Positions 1-9,611 of a stretch of DNA of 64,000 nt are shown piece by piece (position 1 is the stretch's first letter; every line of letters starts with the position of its first letter). The notes beneath the pieces were generated by a model. The model saw only the letters and a program-made list of their open reading frames with translations, did not search any database and was not told the DNA's origin. The DNA comes from Bacteroidales bacterium (GTDB lineage: Bacteria > Bacteroidota > Bacteroidia > Bacteroidales > UBA7960): assembly GCA_012521995.1 (NCBI GenBank), contig JAAYLH010000105.1, positions 1 to 64,000 of the forward strand. The letters run 5' to 3'. The position numbers were made by a program, and so were the translations under genes.

Positions 1-519
1 AAATGATTCACTTGGTTTTAAATTTTCTTTAATGAAGATTTTTAAATAGTCATCATGTACCTGAGATGCAAAAAAAAATTCATTGAGGTTTACCTCTTGA
101 ATTTGTTCGTTACGAACTAATGAGGCATCTTTGTTACAAGAAAATGGCAAGAATAAACTAATCGCCAAAAAAATACCAATGCAAAATTTTTGGGTTTTTT
201 TCTTAGCTTAAATAGTTTATGGTTTGACATAACAAATATATAAAAGTTCATTTTAATCCAAATAATTTTTAATTGATTTTTTGAAAAATAATCACTAAAT
301 TAAAAAATTGTTTAATGTTGATTTTACGAATCATCGATACCAATCCCCCAAATAGTTCTGGTGCCGGAGTAAATTTAATTTATCCTCCAAAACCGGTCGG
401 GATTTTCAAGAAGGCTTTGCAACAAGAGGTTGTTGAAAAAATGTATTTTACAAAAGCTTACCAAGTTTGAAAAAGCCTATTTTCTTTTGAGCCTCTTCTT
501 TATTACCGCCGTAAATAAG

Positions 520-840
520 TAGGCTATCATTGCGTAGTATATCTGGATCGGTGGTGGTAAGGTCCCCTTTTTTTGGACATCAAGCAATTCAGAAACGTTT
601 CTTTGCGGCATAAATGGTGACCCCAACCCCGTCCGCAATTCGCTGAATATTTCCTTGCCCGATACCTTTCAGGATTGCCACACCATAAGCCTGTTCGACC
701 TGAGCGGCAGGCTGTGTTTACAGGGAGTGCATTGCGGTAATGAGTGCAGGTTGGATGTAAAGGAATTTAAGCCGGGGTTTTATTTCTTGCAATTAATAAA
801 CCAAAAGGGTGTATCAGGGCATAAGTTTCTGATAAAATAA
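520..840 (+). pseudogene. Remnant of a secreted protein with a type IX secretion (type A) C-terminal sorting domain
   Basis: Frame through 601 reads ...LCGINGDPNPVRNSLNISLPDTFQDCHTISLFDLSGRLCLQGVHCGNECRLDVKEFKPGFYFLQLINQKGVSGHKFLIK*, matching the PNPVxxxLxI...GxYxLxI...KxxxK sorting-domain pattern. In-frame stop at about 517 and no long N-terminal ORF. Confidence 0.5.
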
Positions 841-883
841 TCTCTTGTTGAAAAACCGATAAATAGGGTGTTTGCTTAACACA

Positions 884-925
884 AAAAAAACAGGAACAAG
901 TCAATGCCTGTTCCTGCTATTTTTG
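884..925. terminator. Bidirectional intrinsic terminator
   Basis: CAGGAACA...TGTTCCTG stem with A8 on the left and T-rich flank on the right, 3' of iorB (- strand). Confidence 0.6.
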
Positions 926-951
926 AATCATTAATACCCAAAAAGGTCTGC

Positions 952-1536
952 TTATTTTTGGGCTTCCATCGAGAACTTCCTTCCCGTATTAAGGGCGTTT
1001 AGATTGAGCGTTACCAGTTCTTCCCCCTTTCTTCCAAACAAAGTGCGGATGGCGTTTTCCAGCTTTTCGAAATCAATGTTGATGAACGGGCTTGCTGCGC
1101 CCAGCACCACCATATTGGCTGCCTTTACGCTGCCCAACTCAGAGGCCACGCTGTCGGCATCCAGTGCAATATGGTTGGGCAGGGCCTTGATCTCGGCCAT
1201 CAGCTTTTCTTCATCAGGGTAATTGGAGATGTTAATGAATGGCTTGGTGTTGGTAATAAGCCAGCCGTCCTTTTTCAAATAAGGCAGGTAACGCAGGCTT
1301 TCCATCGGTTCAACTGAAATGATCAGGTCGGCCTGTCCTTTGGGAATGAGATCGGAAGCAATTTCCTGGTCCGACAGCCTCATGTGCGACTGTACATCGC
1401 CGCCCCGTTGGCTCATCCCGTGGACCTCAGCCTGTTTGAGGTGCAGACCCGCTTCCACTGCAGCGTATCCAATGGTGGCGGCAATGGATAAGATGCCTTG
1501 CCCGCCCACACCGGCTAAAATGATATCGATTTTCAT
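952..1536 (-). CDS. iorB: Indolepyruvate:ferredoxin oxidoreductase beta subunit
   Basis: MKIDIILAGVGGQGILSIAATIGYAA..., gamma-type 2-oxoacid oxidoreductase domain. ORF track start is too far upstream; internal Met at 1536 fits the family. Confidence 0.9.
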   Translation of the reverse strand: MKIDIILAGVGGQGILSIAATIGYAAVEAGLHLKQAEVHGMSQRGGDVQSHMRLSDQEIASDLIPKGQADLIISVEPMESLRYLPYLKKDGWLITNTKPFINISNYPDEEKLMAEIKALPNHIALDADSVASELGSVKAANMVVLGAASPFINIDFEKLENAIRTLFGRKGEELVTLNLNALNTGRKFSMEAQK

Positions 1537-1561
1537 AATGCTGTGCTTTTCTGTTTTTGAA

Positions 1562-3184
1562 TTATTTTCCTGCGGCTTTAGCTTTTTCCTTAAATTTCTC
1601 GCGCATACGTTTGTTAAGGGTTTGCACGCATTCACGACGGGGGATGATGACCGACACCCCGTTGTATTCCATTTCTTCCCTGAGCACCTTCACGTTCTCT
1701 TCGTGGTTCCTGCGCAAAGGTTTGATTACGCGGATGTGGTCCTCCTCAACGCCAAGGCCTTTACAGATCTGTTCGATCTTGCCCAGGGCGGCCGAGGGCT
1801 GTCCTCCAGTCATCCCGGTGGTGGCGTTATCGAGGATGATTACCGTAATGTTGGATTTACTGTTTACGGCATCGAGCAATCCTGTCATGCCCGAGTGGGT
1901 GAAGGTGCTGTCGCCAATGACAGCCACGGCAGGCACCAGGCCTGCGTCGGCGGCACCTTTGGCCATGGTGATGGAAGCGCCCATATCCACGCACGAATTG
2001 ATCGACTCGTAAGGTGGGGTGGCACTGAGGGTATAACAGCCAATATCGGAGAATACCCTTCCTTTTCCGTAAGTTTCGATGACTTCATTGAGGCCAATGA
2101 AGCTGTCGATATGGGGGCAGCCTGCACAGAATGATGGGGGGCGGGCTGCCACCAGCGAGGGTATTTCAAGGGTTCCTTCCTGTGGCATCCCCAGGGCGGC
2201 GCCCACAATGTTGGGGTTCAGCTCGCCGGTGCGCGGCAGCGTCCCGTCAAGCCTTCCCTTAATGGGTTTGCTCAGGTTGAGTAATCCCCTGATCATTTCT
2301 TCGACAATGGGATAGCCTTCTTCCAGGATCATCAGGCTGTCGCACTCTTCATATATTTTTCGGATGTGCTTTTCGGGCAGGGGATACTGGGCAACCTTCA
2401 CAACGGGATAGGGCACTTTGCGGTCGGGATAATTCTCCATCAGGTAATTATATGCAAGGCCGCAGGCGATGATGCCCATCTTATGGTCCTTGCCGGAGAT
2501 ATAGGTGTTGAAAGCTGACTGTTCCGACTCTTCAACAAAGCGGGGCTGGTTGTCGACCAGCGCCTGGTACTGCTTGCGGGCAATGCCTGGCAGCAGCACA
2601 AACTGGCGGAGGTTACCGGGCAGGCCCAGCTTGTTCTGCTCACGGGCTGGCTTTCTGGCTACTGCCGATCGCGAATGTGCCAACCGGGTGGTGATGCGGA
2701 TCATCACAGGAACCTGAAACTTTTCTGAAAGGTCGAAGCCATAATGCACCATATCATAAGCCTCTTGCTGATTGGAAGGCTCGAGGATTGGGATCATTGC
2801 AAACTTCCCGTAAAAACGCGAGTCTTGCTCGTTTTGCGAGGAGTGCATCGAAGGGTCGTCGGCCACCAGAAAGATAATACCCCCGTTGGCCCCCGTGATG
2901 GAAGAGTTTACAAAAGCATCGGCAGCCACGTTCAGGCCCACGTGTTTCATGCAGGTCATCGCCCGTTTTCCGGTATATGATACCCCCAGGGCGCTCTCCG
3001 CGGCAGTTTTCTCGTTGGCACACCAACTGGCCACAATGCCTTTCTCACGGGCTTCACGCGAGGCCAGCACATACTCATTGATCTCAGTGGAGGGCGTCCC
3101 GGGATAGGCATACATGCCCGACATGCCCGCATCAATGGCTGCCTGCGCAATGGCCTCATCACCCAGTAACGACATTTTTTGCAT
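1562..3184 (-). CDS. iorA: Indolepyruvate:ferredoxin oxidoreductase alpha subunit (TPP-dependent)
   Basis: YPGTPSTEI, FCAGCPH, DIGCYTL, GDSTFTHSG TPP-binding motifs; adjacent to iorB. Confidence 0.9.
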   Translation of the reverse strand: MQKMSLLGDEAIAQAAIDAGMSGMYAYPGTPSTEINEYVLASREAREKGIVASWCANEKTAAESALGVSYTGKRAMTCMKHVGLNVAADAFVNSSITGANGGIIFLVADDPSMHSSQNEQDSRFYGKFAMIPILEPSNQQEAYDMVHYGFDLSEKFQVPVMIRITTRLAHSRSAVARKPAREQNKLGLPGNLRQFVLLPGIARKQYQALVDNQPRFVEESEQSAFNTYISGKDHKMGIIACGLAYNYLMENYPDRKVPYPVVKVAQYPLPEKHIRKIYEECDSLMILEEGYPIVEEMIRGLLNLSKPIKGRLDGTLPRTGELNPNIVGAALGMPQEGTLEIPSLVAARPPSFCAGCPHIDSFIGLNEVIETYGKGRVFSDIGCYTLSATPPYESINSCVDMGASITMAKGAADAGLVPAVAVIGDSTFTHSGMTGLLDAVNSKSNITVIILDNATTGMTGGQPSAALGKIEQICKGLGVEEDHIRVIKPLRRNHEENVKVLREEMEYNGVSVIIPRRECVQTLNKRMREKFKEKAKAAGK

Positions 3185-3229
3185 ATCTTATATGAATTTT
3201 TTGTTTTTGGATTAATTTTTGTACTGACG

Positions 3230-3237
3230 CAAAACTA
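3230..3237 (-). promoter_or_regulatory. Putative Bacteroidota -7 element (TAGTTTTG) for iorAB
   Basis: CAAAACTA on + strand = TAGTTTTG on -, matching TAnnTTTG, 46 bp upstream of iorA; no clear -33 TTG. Confidence 0.35.
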
Positions 3238-3363
3238 AGGAAAAATTCAGACCTGTCCTGAAAACTTTGGAAAATTGGCAAAACAATTCTAAAATTAAGG
3301 AGTTTACTTAAAATAGAAGTGCCCTCATTTTTGTACCTTTCAAGAGGAAATTTTACACTTTTT

Positions 3364-3969
3364 ATGAATTTTCTGGCCCACATATACCTGTCAGGCGAAA
3401 ATGAAGATATCCTTCTGGGGAATTTTATAGCCGATATGGTTAAGGGGCGCCAAATCGACAATTTCCACCAGGGCATTGTGGATGGGATTATGCTGCACCG
3501 CAAAATTGATACCTTTACCGATACCCATCCCATTGTTGACCAGAGCAAAAATAGGCTGCGCAACAAATACCGTCTCTATTCCGGGGTGGTGGTCGATATG
3601 TTTTACGATCACTTCCTGGCCAGGTACTGGAGCGATTTCTCGCGTTACTCCCTCACCCGCTTCGTTAAAGAAGCCTATCACATCTTGCTCAAAAACTACT
3701 TCCTCTTGCCCGTAAGGGCCAAGAATATGCTGCCCTATATGGTCTCATCAAACTGGCTGGTGGGTTATGCCAGCCTCGATACCCTCGAGCAACTCTTCGA
3801 AGCTATGGCCAGGCGTACCCCCTTTAAGTCGGGGATGGAAAATGCCGTAGAGGATCTGAAGTTAGATTATGATGTCTTCGAAAATGAGTTCAGGACTTTT
3901 TTCCCTGAACTTGTTGCCTATGTTGAAATGCAGGGGATTTCGCACAAGCATCACCACAACGGCCGCTGA
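3364..3969 (+). CDS. DUF479 / acyl carrier protein phosphodiesterase-like protein
   Basis: MNFLAHIYLSGENEDILLGNFIADMVKG...GIMLHRKIDTFTDTHPIV, typical AcpH-family N-terminus with metal-binding His/Asp motifs. Confidence 0.85.
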   Translation: MNFLAHIYLSGENEDILLGNFIADMVKGRQIDNFHQGIVDGIMLHRKIDTFTDTHPIVDQSKNRLRNKYRLYSGVVVDMFYDHFLARYWSDFSRYSLTRFVKEAYHILLKNYFLLPVRAKNMLPYMVSSNWLVGYASLDTLEQLFEAMARRTPFKSGMENAVEDLKLDYDVFENEFRTFFPELVAYVEMQGISHKHHHNGR

Positions 3970-4935
3970 TCAGTACCACGACCCGGGCAGCAGATAATCC
4001 TGCACATAATCAGCAATGGCCTCCTCAAGCGCATAAAAAGGAAGATTATATCCTGCCTGCCTGAGCTTGTCCATTTTTGCCTCTGTGAAATATTGGTACT
4101 TATCGCGGATGTCTTCAGGGGTGTCCACAAAGTGGACGTCGGCTTCTTTGCCCATGGCCTCGAAAGTGGCACGGCTGAGGTCGAGGAAAGTCCTGGCATT
4201 GCCTGTGCCGAGGTTGAAAATGCCCGGATAGTCCTTATGCAGCATGAAATAAAACAAGACATTGACCACATCCTTCACATAAATAAAGTCGCGTTTCTGT
4301 TCTCCATCCTTGAAGTCGGGATGATGTGAGCGGAAAAGATCCATTTTTCCGCTTTCCTTTATTTTGTTAAAAGTATGGTATACCACAGAGGCCATCCTTC
4401 CCTTATGGTATTCGTTGGGGCCGAAGACATTGAAAAACTTGAAACCTGCCCAGAAGTAAGGCTTCTCTTTCTGCTGCAGGACCCAGCGGTCGAATTCATT
4501 CTTACTTTCCCCGTAAGGGTTCAGAGGCTTTAACTTCGCTATCAAGGCGTGGTCATCGTCGTAACCCAGTTTACCTGCCCCATAAGTTGCGGCCGAAGAT
4601 GCATATATCATGGGCAGGTCGTAGCGGGCACAGGCAGTCCAAAGTTGTTTTGAATAGTTCAGGTTCAGCTTGTCGAAGATGGCTTTGCGCATTTCGGTGG
4701 TGTCGGTACGGGCCCCCAGGTGAAAGACAAAGTTCACCTGTCGGTGATGGTCGCGCAGCCATTCAAGAAATACCTCACGGTCTACCTTGTGTCTGAATAC
4801 CTTGTTTTTGAGGTTCAGGTTCTTGACGGGATTGGTAAAATCGTCCACGAGTACAATGTCGGTGTATCCCTTGTTGTTCAGCTTGTTAACCAGGCAGCTC
4901 CCGATGAAGCCTGCCGCTCCGGTTACGATGATCAT
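3970..4935 (-). CDS. hldD: ADP-L-glycero-D-manno-heptose-6-epimerase
   Basis: MIIVTGAAGFIGSCLVNKLN, YASSAATYG, NPYGESKNEFD, FKFFNVFGPNEYHKGRMASV. Confidence 0.9.
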   Translation of the reverse strand: MIIVTGAAGFIGSCLVNKLNNKGYTDIVLVDDFTNPVKNLNLKNKVFRHKVDREVFLEWLRDHHRQVNFVFHLGARTDTTEMRKAIFDKLNLNYSKQLWTACARYDLPMIYASSAATYGAGKLGYDDDHALIAKLKPLNPYGESKNEFDRWVLQQKEKPYFWAGFKFFNVFGPNEYHKGRMASVVYHTFNKIKESGKMDLFRSHHPDFKDGEQKRDFIYVKDVVNVLFYFMLHKDYPGIFNLGTGNARTFLDLSRATFEAMGKEADVHFVDTPEDIRDKYQYFTEAKMDKLRQAGYNLPFYALEEAIADYVQDYLLPGSWY

Positions 4936-4947
4936 GCTTGCTAAGAA

Positions 4948-5298
4948 TTAGGGTTTATCCTGTTTCAGTTCTTTTTTCAGGTCGAGCAAAAAGTCGCGGA
5001 TCTTGTCGAGCGACTTCACGATCTCGAAGTCGCGCTGCACATCCTGCGGGTTGTCCCTGAGCTTCTCACGGGCGCCCTGAAGCGTATAGCCCCGCTCTTT
5101 CACCAGGTTATAGATCAGATGAAAATTGTCCACGTCCTTTGGCGTAAAGTAACGGTTCCCTTTTTTATTACGGTAGGGTTGTATGATATCGAATTCTTTC
5201 TCCCAGAAGCGGATCAGCGAGGTGTTGACCTTAAACATTCGTGCTACCTCGCCAATGGAGTAATACATCCTTTCAGGCCTATGTTCGGGTTTTTGCAT
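4948..5298 (-). CDS. MerR family transcriptional regulator
   Basis: YYSIGEVARMFKVNTSLIRFWEKEFDIIQPYRNKKGNRYFTPKDVD helix-turn-helix. Confidence 0.9.
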   Translation of the reverse strand: MQKPEHRPERMYYSIGEVARMFKVNTSLIRFWEKEFDIIQPYRNKKGNRYFTPKDVDNFHLIYNLVKERGYTLQGAREKLRDNPQDVQRDFEIVKSLDKIRDFLLDLKKELKQDKP

Positions 5299-5465
5299 AG
5301 AAGCTGCTTTGCTGCTGTAAAATTAAACGAAAATCGTTAATGGATCAAAAATGAAAGGTTAAACCGGGCCCGGTTGACCGGTCTCCTGCTTTTTTTTTGA
5401 AAAATCTTTTTCAACACTCATTTTTGAACAATTTATGAACCTTTTGCAGCAGGAATCTTATTCAT

Positions 5466-5582
5466 ATATAAAACGAAAATTAAACGAATCTGACACGTAA
5501 TTAAGACGTAGTTCAGACGTACGTCATACGTCTTAACTACGTCTTAACTACGTTTTAACTACGTCTTAACTACGTCTGAACT
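5466..5582. repeat. Locus A: 11-bp-phased inverted-repeat array of ACGTCTTAACT-type units
   Basis: Cores ACGA/ACGT at 5473, 5484, 5495, 5506, 5517 | 5528, 5539, 5550, 5561, 5572, all exactly 11 bp apart; left arm is in reverse-complement orientation relative to the right arm. Confidence 0.9.
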
Positions 5583-5768
5583 GCAAGCTTGAACCTTATC
5601 AAAAAGGGTTATGTGAATAAGGCGGTTTGAGGCAACTGAAAAGAGCGTTCTTTTGGGCCATTGCTCCTTTGTGCTTCAGGGCGGGGGAGCTTTACGGGTT
5701 GGTTTTCCTGATGCCTCCTTTAGGGGAAAAGGAAGGGATGGCCGGATGCAGTGGATAGAGGGGTCATT

Positions 5769-5802
5769 AAAAAACAAGCCCCGCCTGATGGACGGGGCTT
5801 GT
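5769..5802 (-). terminator. Rho-independent terminator of the M23 peptidase gene
   Basis: ACAAGCCCCG...CGGGGCTTGT stem with A6 on + strand (U-run on - strand transcript). Confidence 0.75.
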
Positions 5803-5825
5803 AGAAGATGCTGTATGTTAAGGGC

Positions 5826-6797
5826 CTAAGAGAGTGACTGGTTTACCCTTGAAGCCAGTTCAAAGATGATGTCGAATTCTTCAGGCGAGAGGTCGTTGTA
5901 GAAGTAATTGACGGGGTTCACCTTTTTGCCATTGCGGATCACCTCATAATGCAGGTGGGGTCCGCTGGAGAGGCCGGTATTGCCAACCAGGCCGATGACT
6001 TCGCCGCGTTTTATTGTTTGGCCGACGCGGACTTTTACCTGGCTCATGTGTGCGTAAATGGTTGTATACCCATAGCCGTGGTCCACTTCCACCATCAGGC
6101 CGTAGCCCGAGTTGTCGCGCTGGGCGCGCTTCACCACGCCATTGCCAGTAGCGTAGATGGGTGTGCCTGTGGGCGCGGTAAAGTCGACTCCTGTGTGCAT
6201 GCGAAGCGATTTGTAAATGGGATGGATTCGGAAGCCAAAACCTGATACCAGGCGCTCTGTTCCCTTGGCGATGGGGATGATGGCGGGTATGGAGGCCAGC
6301 ATGTCGGCCTTGTTTTTGGCCATTTCGAAGACCTCATCGTAAGAACGCGACTGCACGTAAAGCTGACGCGACATAAGGTCGATGCGTTGCATGGTGGAGG
6401 AGATCAGTTGGCTGTTGTCAAAACCTTCCAGGTGGCTGTAGCGGTCGGAGCCTCCGAATGCGGCCTCCCTAACGGTACGCGGGATGGGGTCTGCCTCAAA
6501 AATGACGCGGTAGATGTGATCGTCGCGCTCCTGGATATCGCCCATGACGGCGTTCAGGATGTCCAAACGGTCGTTGATGATCTGGTACTGGGTCTTGTAT
6601 TGCTCAATTTCGCGGCGAAGCCTTTTCTCCTTGGGTGAATCAAAGACAGTGTACCCAATGCTGAGCACTATGACCGAGAAGACCATCCCCGCAAAAACAA
6701 TCCTTAAAAATACCTTTAACTTATCCCAGAAAGTCTCATGAACCTTTTCAACGGCAAGGGACTTGGTGTTGAATTGATACTTGACTTTTTTACTCAT
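5826..6797 (-). CDS. M23 family metallopeptidase (membrane-anchored, coiled-coil)
   Basis: HTGVDFTAPTGTPIYATGNGVV...VDHGYGYTTIYAHMSQ...GLSSGPHLHYEV LytM motifs; N-terminal TM. Confidence 0.92.
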   Translation of the reverse strand: MSKKVKYQFNTKSLAVEKVHETFWDKLKVFLRIVFAGMVFSVIVLSIGYTVFDSPKEKRLRREIEQYKTQYQIINDRLDILNAVMGDIQERDDHIYRVIFEADPIPRTVREAAFGGSDRYSHLEGFDNSQLISSTMQRIDLMSRQLYVQSRSYDEVFEMAKNKADMLASIPAIIPIAKGTERLVSGFGFRIHPIYKSLRMHTGVDFTAPTGTPIYATGNGVVKRAQRDNSGYGLMVEVDHGYGYTTIYAHMSQVKVRVGQTIKRGEVIGLVGNTGLSSGPHLHYEVIRNGKKVNPVNYFYNDLSPEEFDIIFELASRVNQSLS

Positions 6798-6889
6798 AAG
6801 TTGAGGAATTTGTATCTGAAGGAGATTCTATAATTTGCAGGTTTTTATTTTGCTTATCTGAAAGAAGCAACGTTGCCTTTGAAAGGATG

Positions 6890-6921
6890 TTGCAAAACTA
6901 AGGAAAAATAAATTAATTTTG
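6890..6921 (+). promoter_or_regulatory. Putative Bacteroidota promoter for alaS (TTG-N21-TAATTTTG)
   Basis: TTG at 6890-6892 and TAATTTTG at 6914-6921. Confidence 0.5.
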
Positions 6922-6976
6922 CGTTTTAGCAATCAAAAAAATATATAAAAAATTCTTTAAAACAGGCTCATTATCA

Positions 6977-9595
6977 ATGAACTCCATACAGATCCGTCAG
7001 GCCTTCCTGGATTTCTTTTTGTCGAAGCAGCATTTTATCGCAAATTCGGCGCCCATGGTCATTAAAAATGACCCTACTTTGATGTTTACCAATGCAGGGA
7101 TGAATCAATTCAAGGATATTTTTCTTGGAAATTCCCCGGCAACACATTTGCGTGTGGCCAATTCACAGAAGTGCCTGAGGGTTTCGGGCAAGCACAATGA
7201 TCTGGAGGAAGTGGGGCACGACACTTACCACCACACCATGTTTGAGATGCTTGGCAACTGGAGCTTTGGCGATTACTTCAAGAAGGAAGCCATTGCATGG
7301 GCATGGGAGTTGCTGACGGATGTTTTTGGACTGGAGAAGGATCGACTTTATGCCACTGTTTTTGGCGGGGATCCTGCCGATGGCCTGGATCCTGATCGTG
7401 AGGCCTTTGATTTCTGGAAAGAGATCGCGCCCGAAAGCCATATCCTTTTCGGATCGAAAAAGGATAATTTCTGGGAAATGGGCGATACAGGTCCTTGCGG
7501 CCCTTGTTCTGAGATTCATATTGACCTGCGTGATGATGCAGAACGCAAGGCTATTGAGGGAAGTGAGCTGGTCAACAAGGACCACCCCCTAGTGGTTGAG
7601 ATATGGAATCTGGTGTTCATACAGTTCAACCGCATGAATAATGGCGAGTTGAAGGGCCTCCCCGCCAAGCACGTGGATACGGGTATGGGCTTTGAGCGCC
7701 TGTGCATGGCCTTACAGGGAAAGAAGTCGAATTACGATACCGATGTGTTTCAGCCTTATATTTTGAAACTGGCCGAGATGGCAGGTATTCCATACGGAAA
7801 AGGCAAGATGAGCGATGTCGCCATGCGGGTGGTTGCCGATCACCTGAGGGCAGTTGCCTTTGCCATTGCTGATGGCGAGCTTCCCTCAAACAACAAGGCT
7901 GGCTATGTCATCCGAAGGATCCTCAGGCGGGCTATCCGCTACGGCTACACTTTTCTTGAGTTTCGTGAGCCTTTCGTACACCATCTGGTGCCTGTGTTGG
8001 TGGAGCATATGGGAAAAGCATTTCCTGAAATCAAGGCCCAGCAGGAACTTATCACGCGTGTGATTGCAGAAGAAGAAAACACTTTCCTGAGGACCCTTTC
8101 GGTGGGGATCACCAAATTTGAAGCCTACCTTTCAGCGCATCCTGAAAAAAAGATCATTGACGGGCAGTTTGCCTTTGAGTTGTTCGACACCTATGGTTTT
8201 CCCATTGACCTGACCCGCCTGATGGCCCGTGAACACGGCTGGGAAGTGGACATGGAGGGTTTCGGGAAAGGGATGGATGTCCAGAAGAGCCGCAGCCGTG
8301 CCGCCGCGACCATTGAGACGGGAGACTGGATTGAGCTTAAGCCCGTATCGGGAGAAACCGTTTTCCTGGGCTACGATACTCTGGAAGCGGAAGTGCAGCT
8401 GGTGAAGTACCGCCAGGTCAGCAGCAAGGGACGGACGTTCTTTCAGCTTGTGTTTGACCAGACCCCGTTTTATGCTGAATCGGGCGGTCAGGTTGGCGAT
8501 CGCGGCCTGCTTGAAGCCGGGGGAGTGCACATTACCATTGTGGATACGCAGAAAGAAAATAATCTGGTGGTCCATATTGCCGAAAGCCTTCCTGAAGACC
8601 TGCCCGAGCGCCTGATGGCCAGTGTGGATGGGAAGAAACGGCAGCAGACTGCCAATAATCATACTGCCACTCACCTGCTGCACGCAGCCCTTAGAGAGGT
8701 GCTTGGAAGCCACGTCCAGCAGAAGGGATCGTTGGTGAATGAGGAGCGCCTGCGTTTTGACTTCTCGCATTTTTCAAAGATGAGCCAGGAAGAGATCGGG
8801 CGGGTGGAAGAGATCGTAAATGCCAGGATCCGCGAGAATATTTTCAGGGAAGAACACCGGGAGATGGATATGGCTGAAGCCCAACAAATGGGAGCAATGG
8901 CTCTGTTTGGCGAAAAATACGGAGAGAAGGTGAGGGTCATTTCCTTTAACAAGGACTTTTCCACCGAATTATGCGGGGGTACCCACGTTCATTCAACCGG
9001 CCAGATTGGCCTGTTCCGCATCGTTTCGGAGGGTGCCATAGCCGCCGGCATCCGCCGGGTGGAAGCCATCACGGGCGAAGCTGCCGAGCATTATGTCAAC
9101 CAGAAACTTGGCGAACTCGACGCGCTGAAAGCCTTGCTGAAGAACCCCAAAGACCCCATTCACGCTCTTGAGCAATTGCTCGGGGAGAATGAGACCTTGC
9201 GGAAAAAGATCGAAGCCCTGCAGAAGGACCAGGCAGGACAAATGGTTGAGGAGGTTGTAGCCAGGGCAGAAAAAATCGGCGAGGTGAATTTCATTGCCCA
9301 TAAGCTGGAACTGGACGCCAAAATGGCTAAGGATCTGGCTTATGCCATCAAGGATAAGATTGATCACCTATTCCTGGTGCTGGGATACGTCAGCGAAGGA
9401 AAACCAGGGATCGTGGTAATGATCTCTGAGGAATTGACGAAGAGCCAGGGTCTGCACGCCGGCAACATAGTGCGTCAGCTGGCCGCCCACATCCAGGGCG
9501 GAGGCGGGGGACAGCCCTTCTTTGCCACGGCGGGCGGCAAGAACCCCGGCGGCCTGGACCAGGTATTGGCTGAGGCCAGAAAACTCCTGGGGTAA
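6977..9595 (+). CDS. alaS: Alanyl-tRNA synthetase
   Basis: MNSIQIRQAFLDFFLSKQHFIANSAPMV..., class II motifs, HTATHLLHAAL editing motif, CGGTHV, C-Ala glycine-rich end. Confidence 0.98.
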   Translation: MNSIQIRQAFLDFFLSKQHFIANSAPMVIKNDPTLMFTNAGMNQFKDIFLGNSPATHLRVANSQKCLRVSGKHNDLEEVGHDTYHHTMFEMLGNWSFGDYFKKEAIAWAWELLTDVFGLEKDRLYATVFGGDPADGLDPDREAFDFWKEIAPESHILFGSKKDNFWEMGDTGPCGPCSEIHIDLRDDAERKAIEGSELVNKDHPLVVEIWNLVFIQFNRMNNGELKGLPAKHVDTGMGFERLCMALQGKKSNYDTDVFQPYILKLAEMAGIPYGKGKMSDVAMRVVADHLRAVAFAIADGELPSNNKAGYVIRRILRRAIRYGYTFLEFREPFVHHLVPVLVEHMGKAFPEIKAQQELITRVIAEEENTFLRTLSVGITKFEAYLSAHPEKKIIDGQFAFELFDTYGFPIDLTRLMAREHGWEVDMEGFGKGMDVQKSRSRAAATIETGDWIELKPVSGETVFLGYDTLEAEVQLVKYRQVSSKGRTFFQLVFDQTPFYAESGGQVGDRGLLEAGGVHITIVDTQKENNLVVHIAESLPEDLPERLMASVDGKKRQQTANNHTATHLLHAALREVLGSHVQQKGSLVNEERLRFDFSHFSKMSQEEIGRVEEIVNARIRENIFREEHREMDMAEAQQMGAMALFGEKYGEKVRVISFNKDFSTELCGGTHVHSTGQIGLFRIVSEGAIAAGIRRVEAITGEAAEHYVNQKLGELDALKALLKNPKDPIHALEQLLGENETLRKKIEALQKDQAGQMVEEVVARAEKIGEVNFIAHKLELDAKMAKDLAYAIKDKIDHLFLVLGYVSEGKPGIVVMISEELTKSQGLHAGNIVRQLAAHIQGGGGGQPFFATAGGKNPGGLDQVLAEARKLLG

Positions 9596-9611
9596 TCCTT
9601 GGTTTTCCCTT

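Noticed and set aside
1319-2134. 271-aa plus-strand ORF antisense to iorAB
   Set aside because: Lies opposite well-supported coding DNA, has no recognisable domain, and fits a shadow ORF in codon-biased sequence.
5362-5398. AACCGGGCCCGGTT palindrome followed by a T run
   Set aside because: Looks terminator-like, but there is no plus-strand gene upstream for it to terminate; left uncalled.
5466-5582. CRISPR interpretation of locus A and the other phased arrays
   Set aside because: Units are contiguous 11-mers with no spacers, arranged as inverted arms, and no cas genes are present.
8132-8770. 212-aa minus-strand ORF within alaS
   Set aside because: Antisense shadow of alaS.
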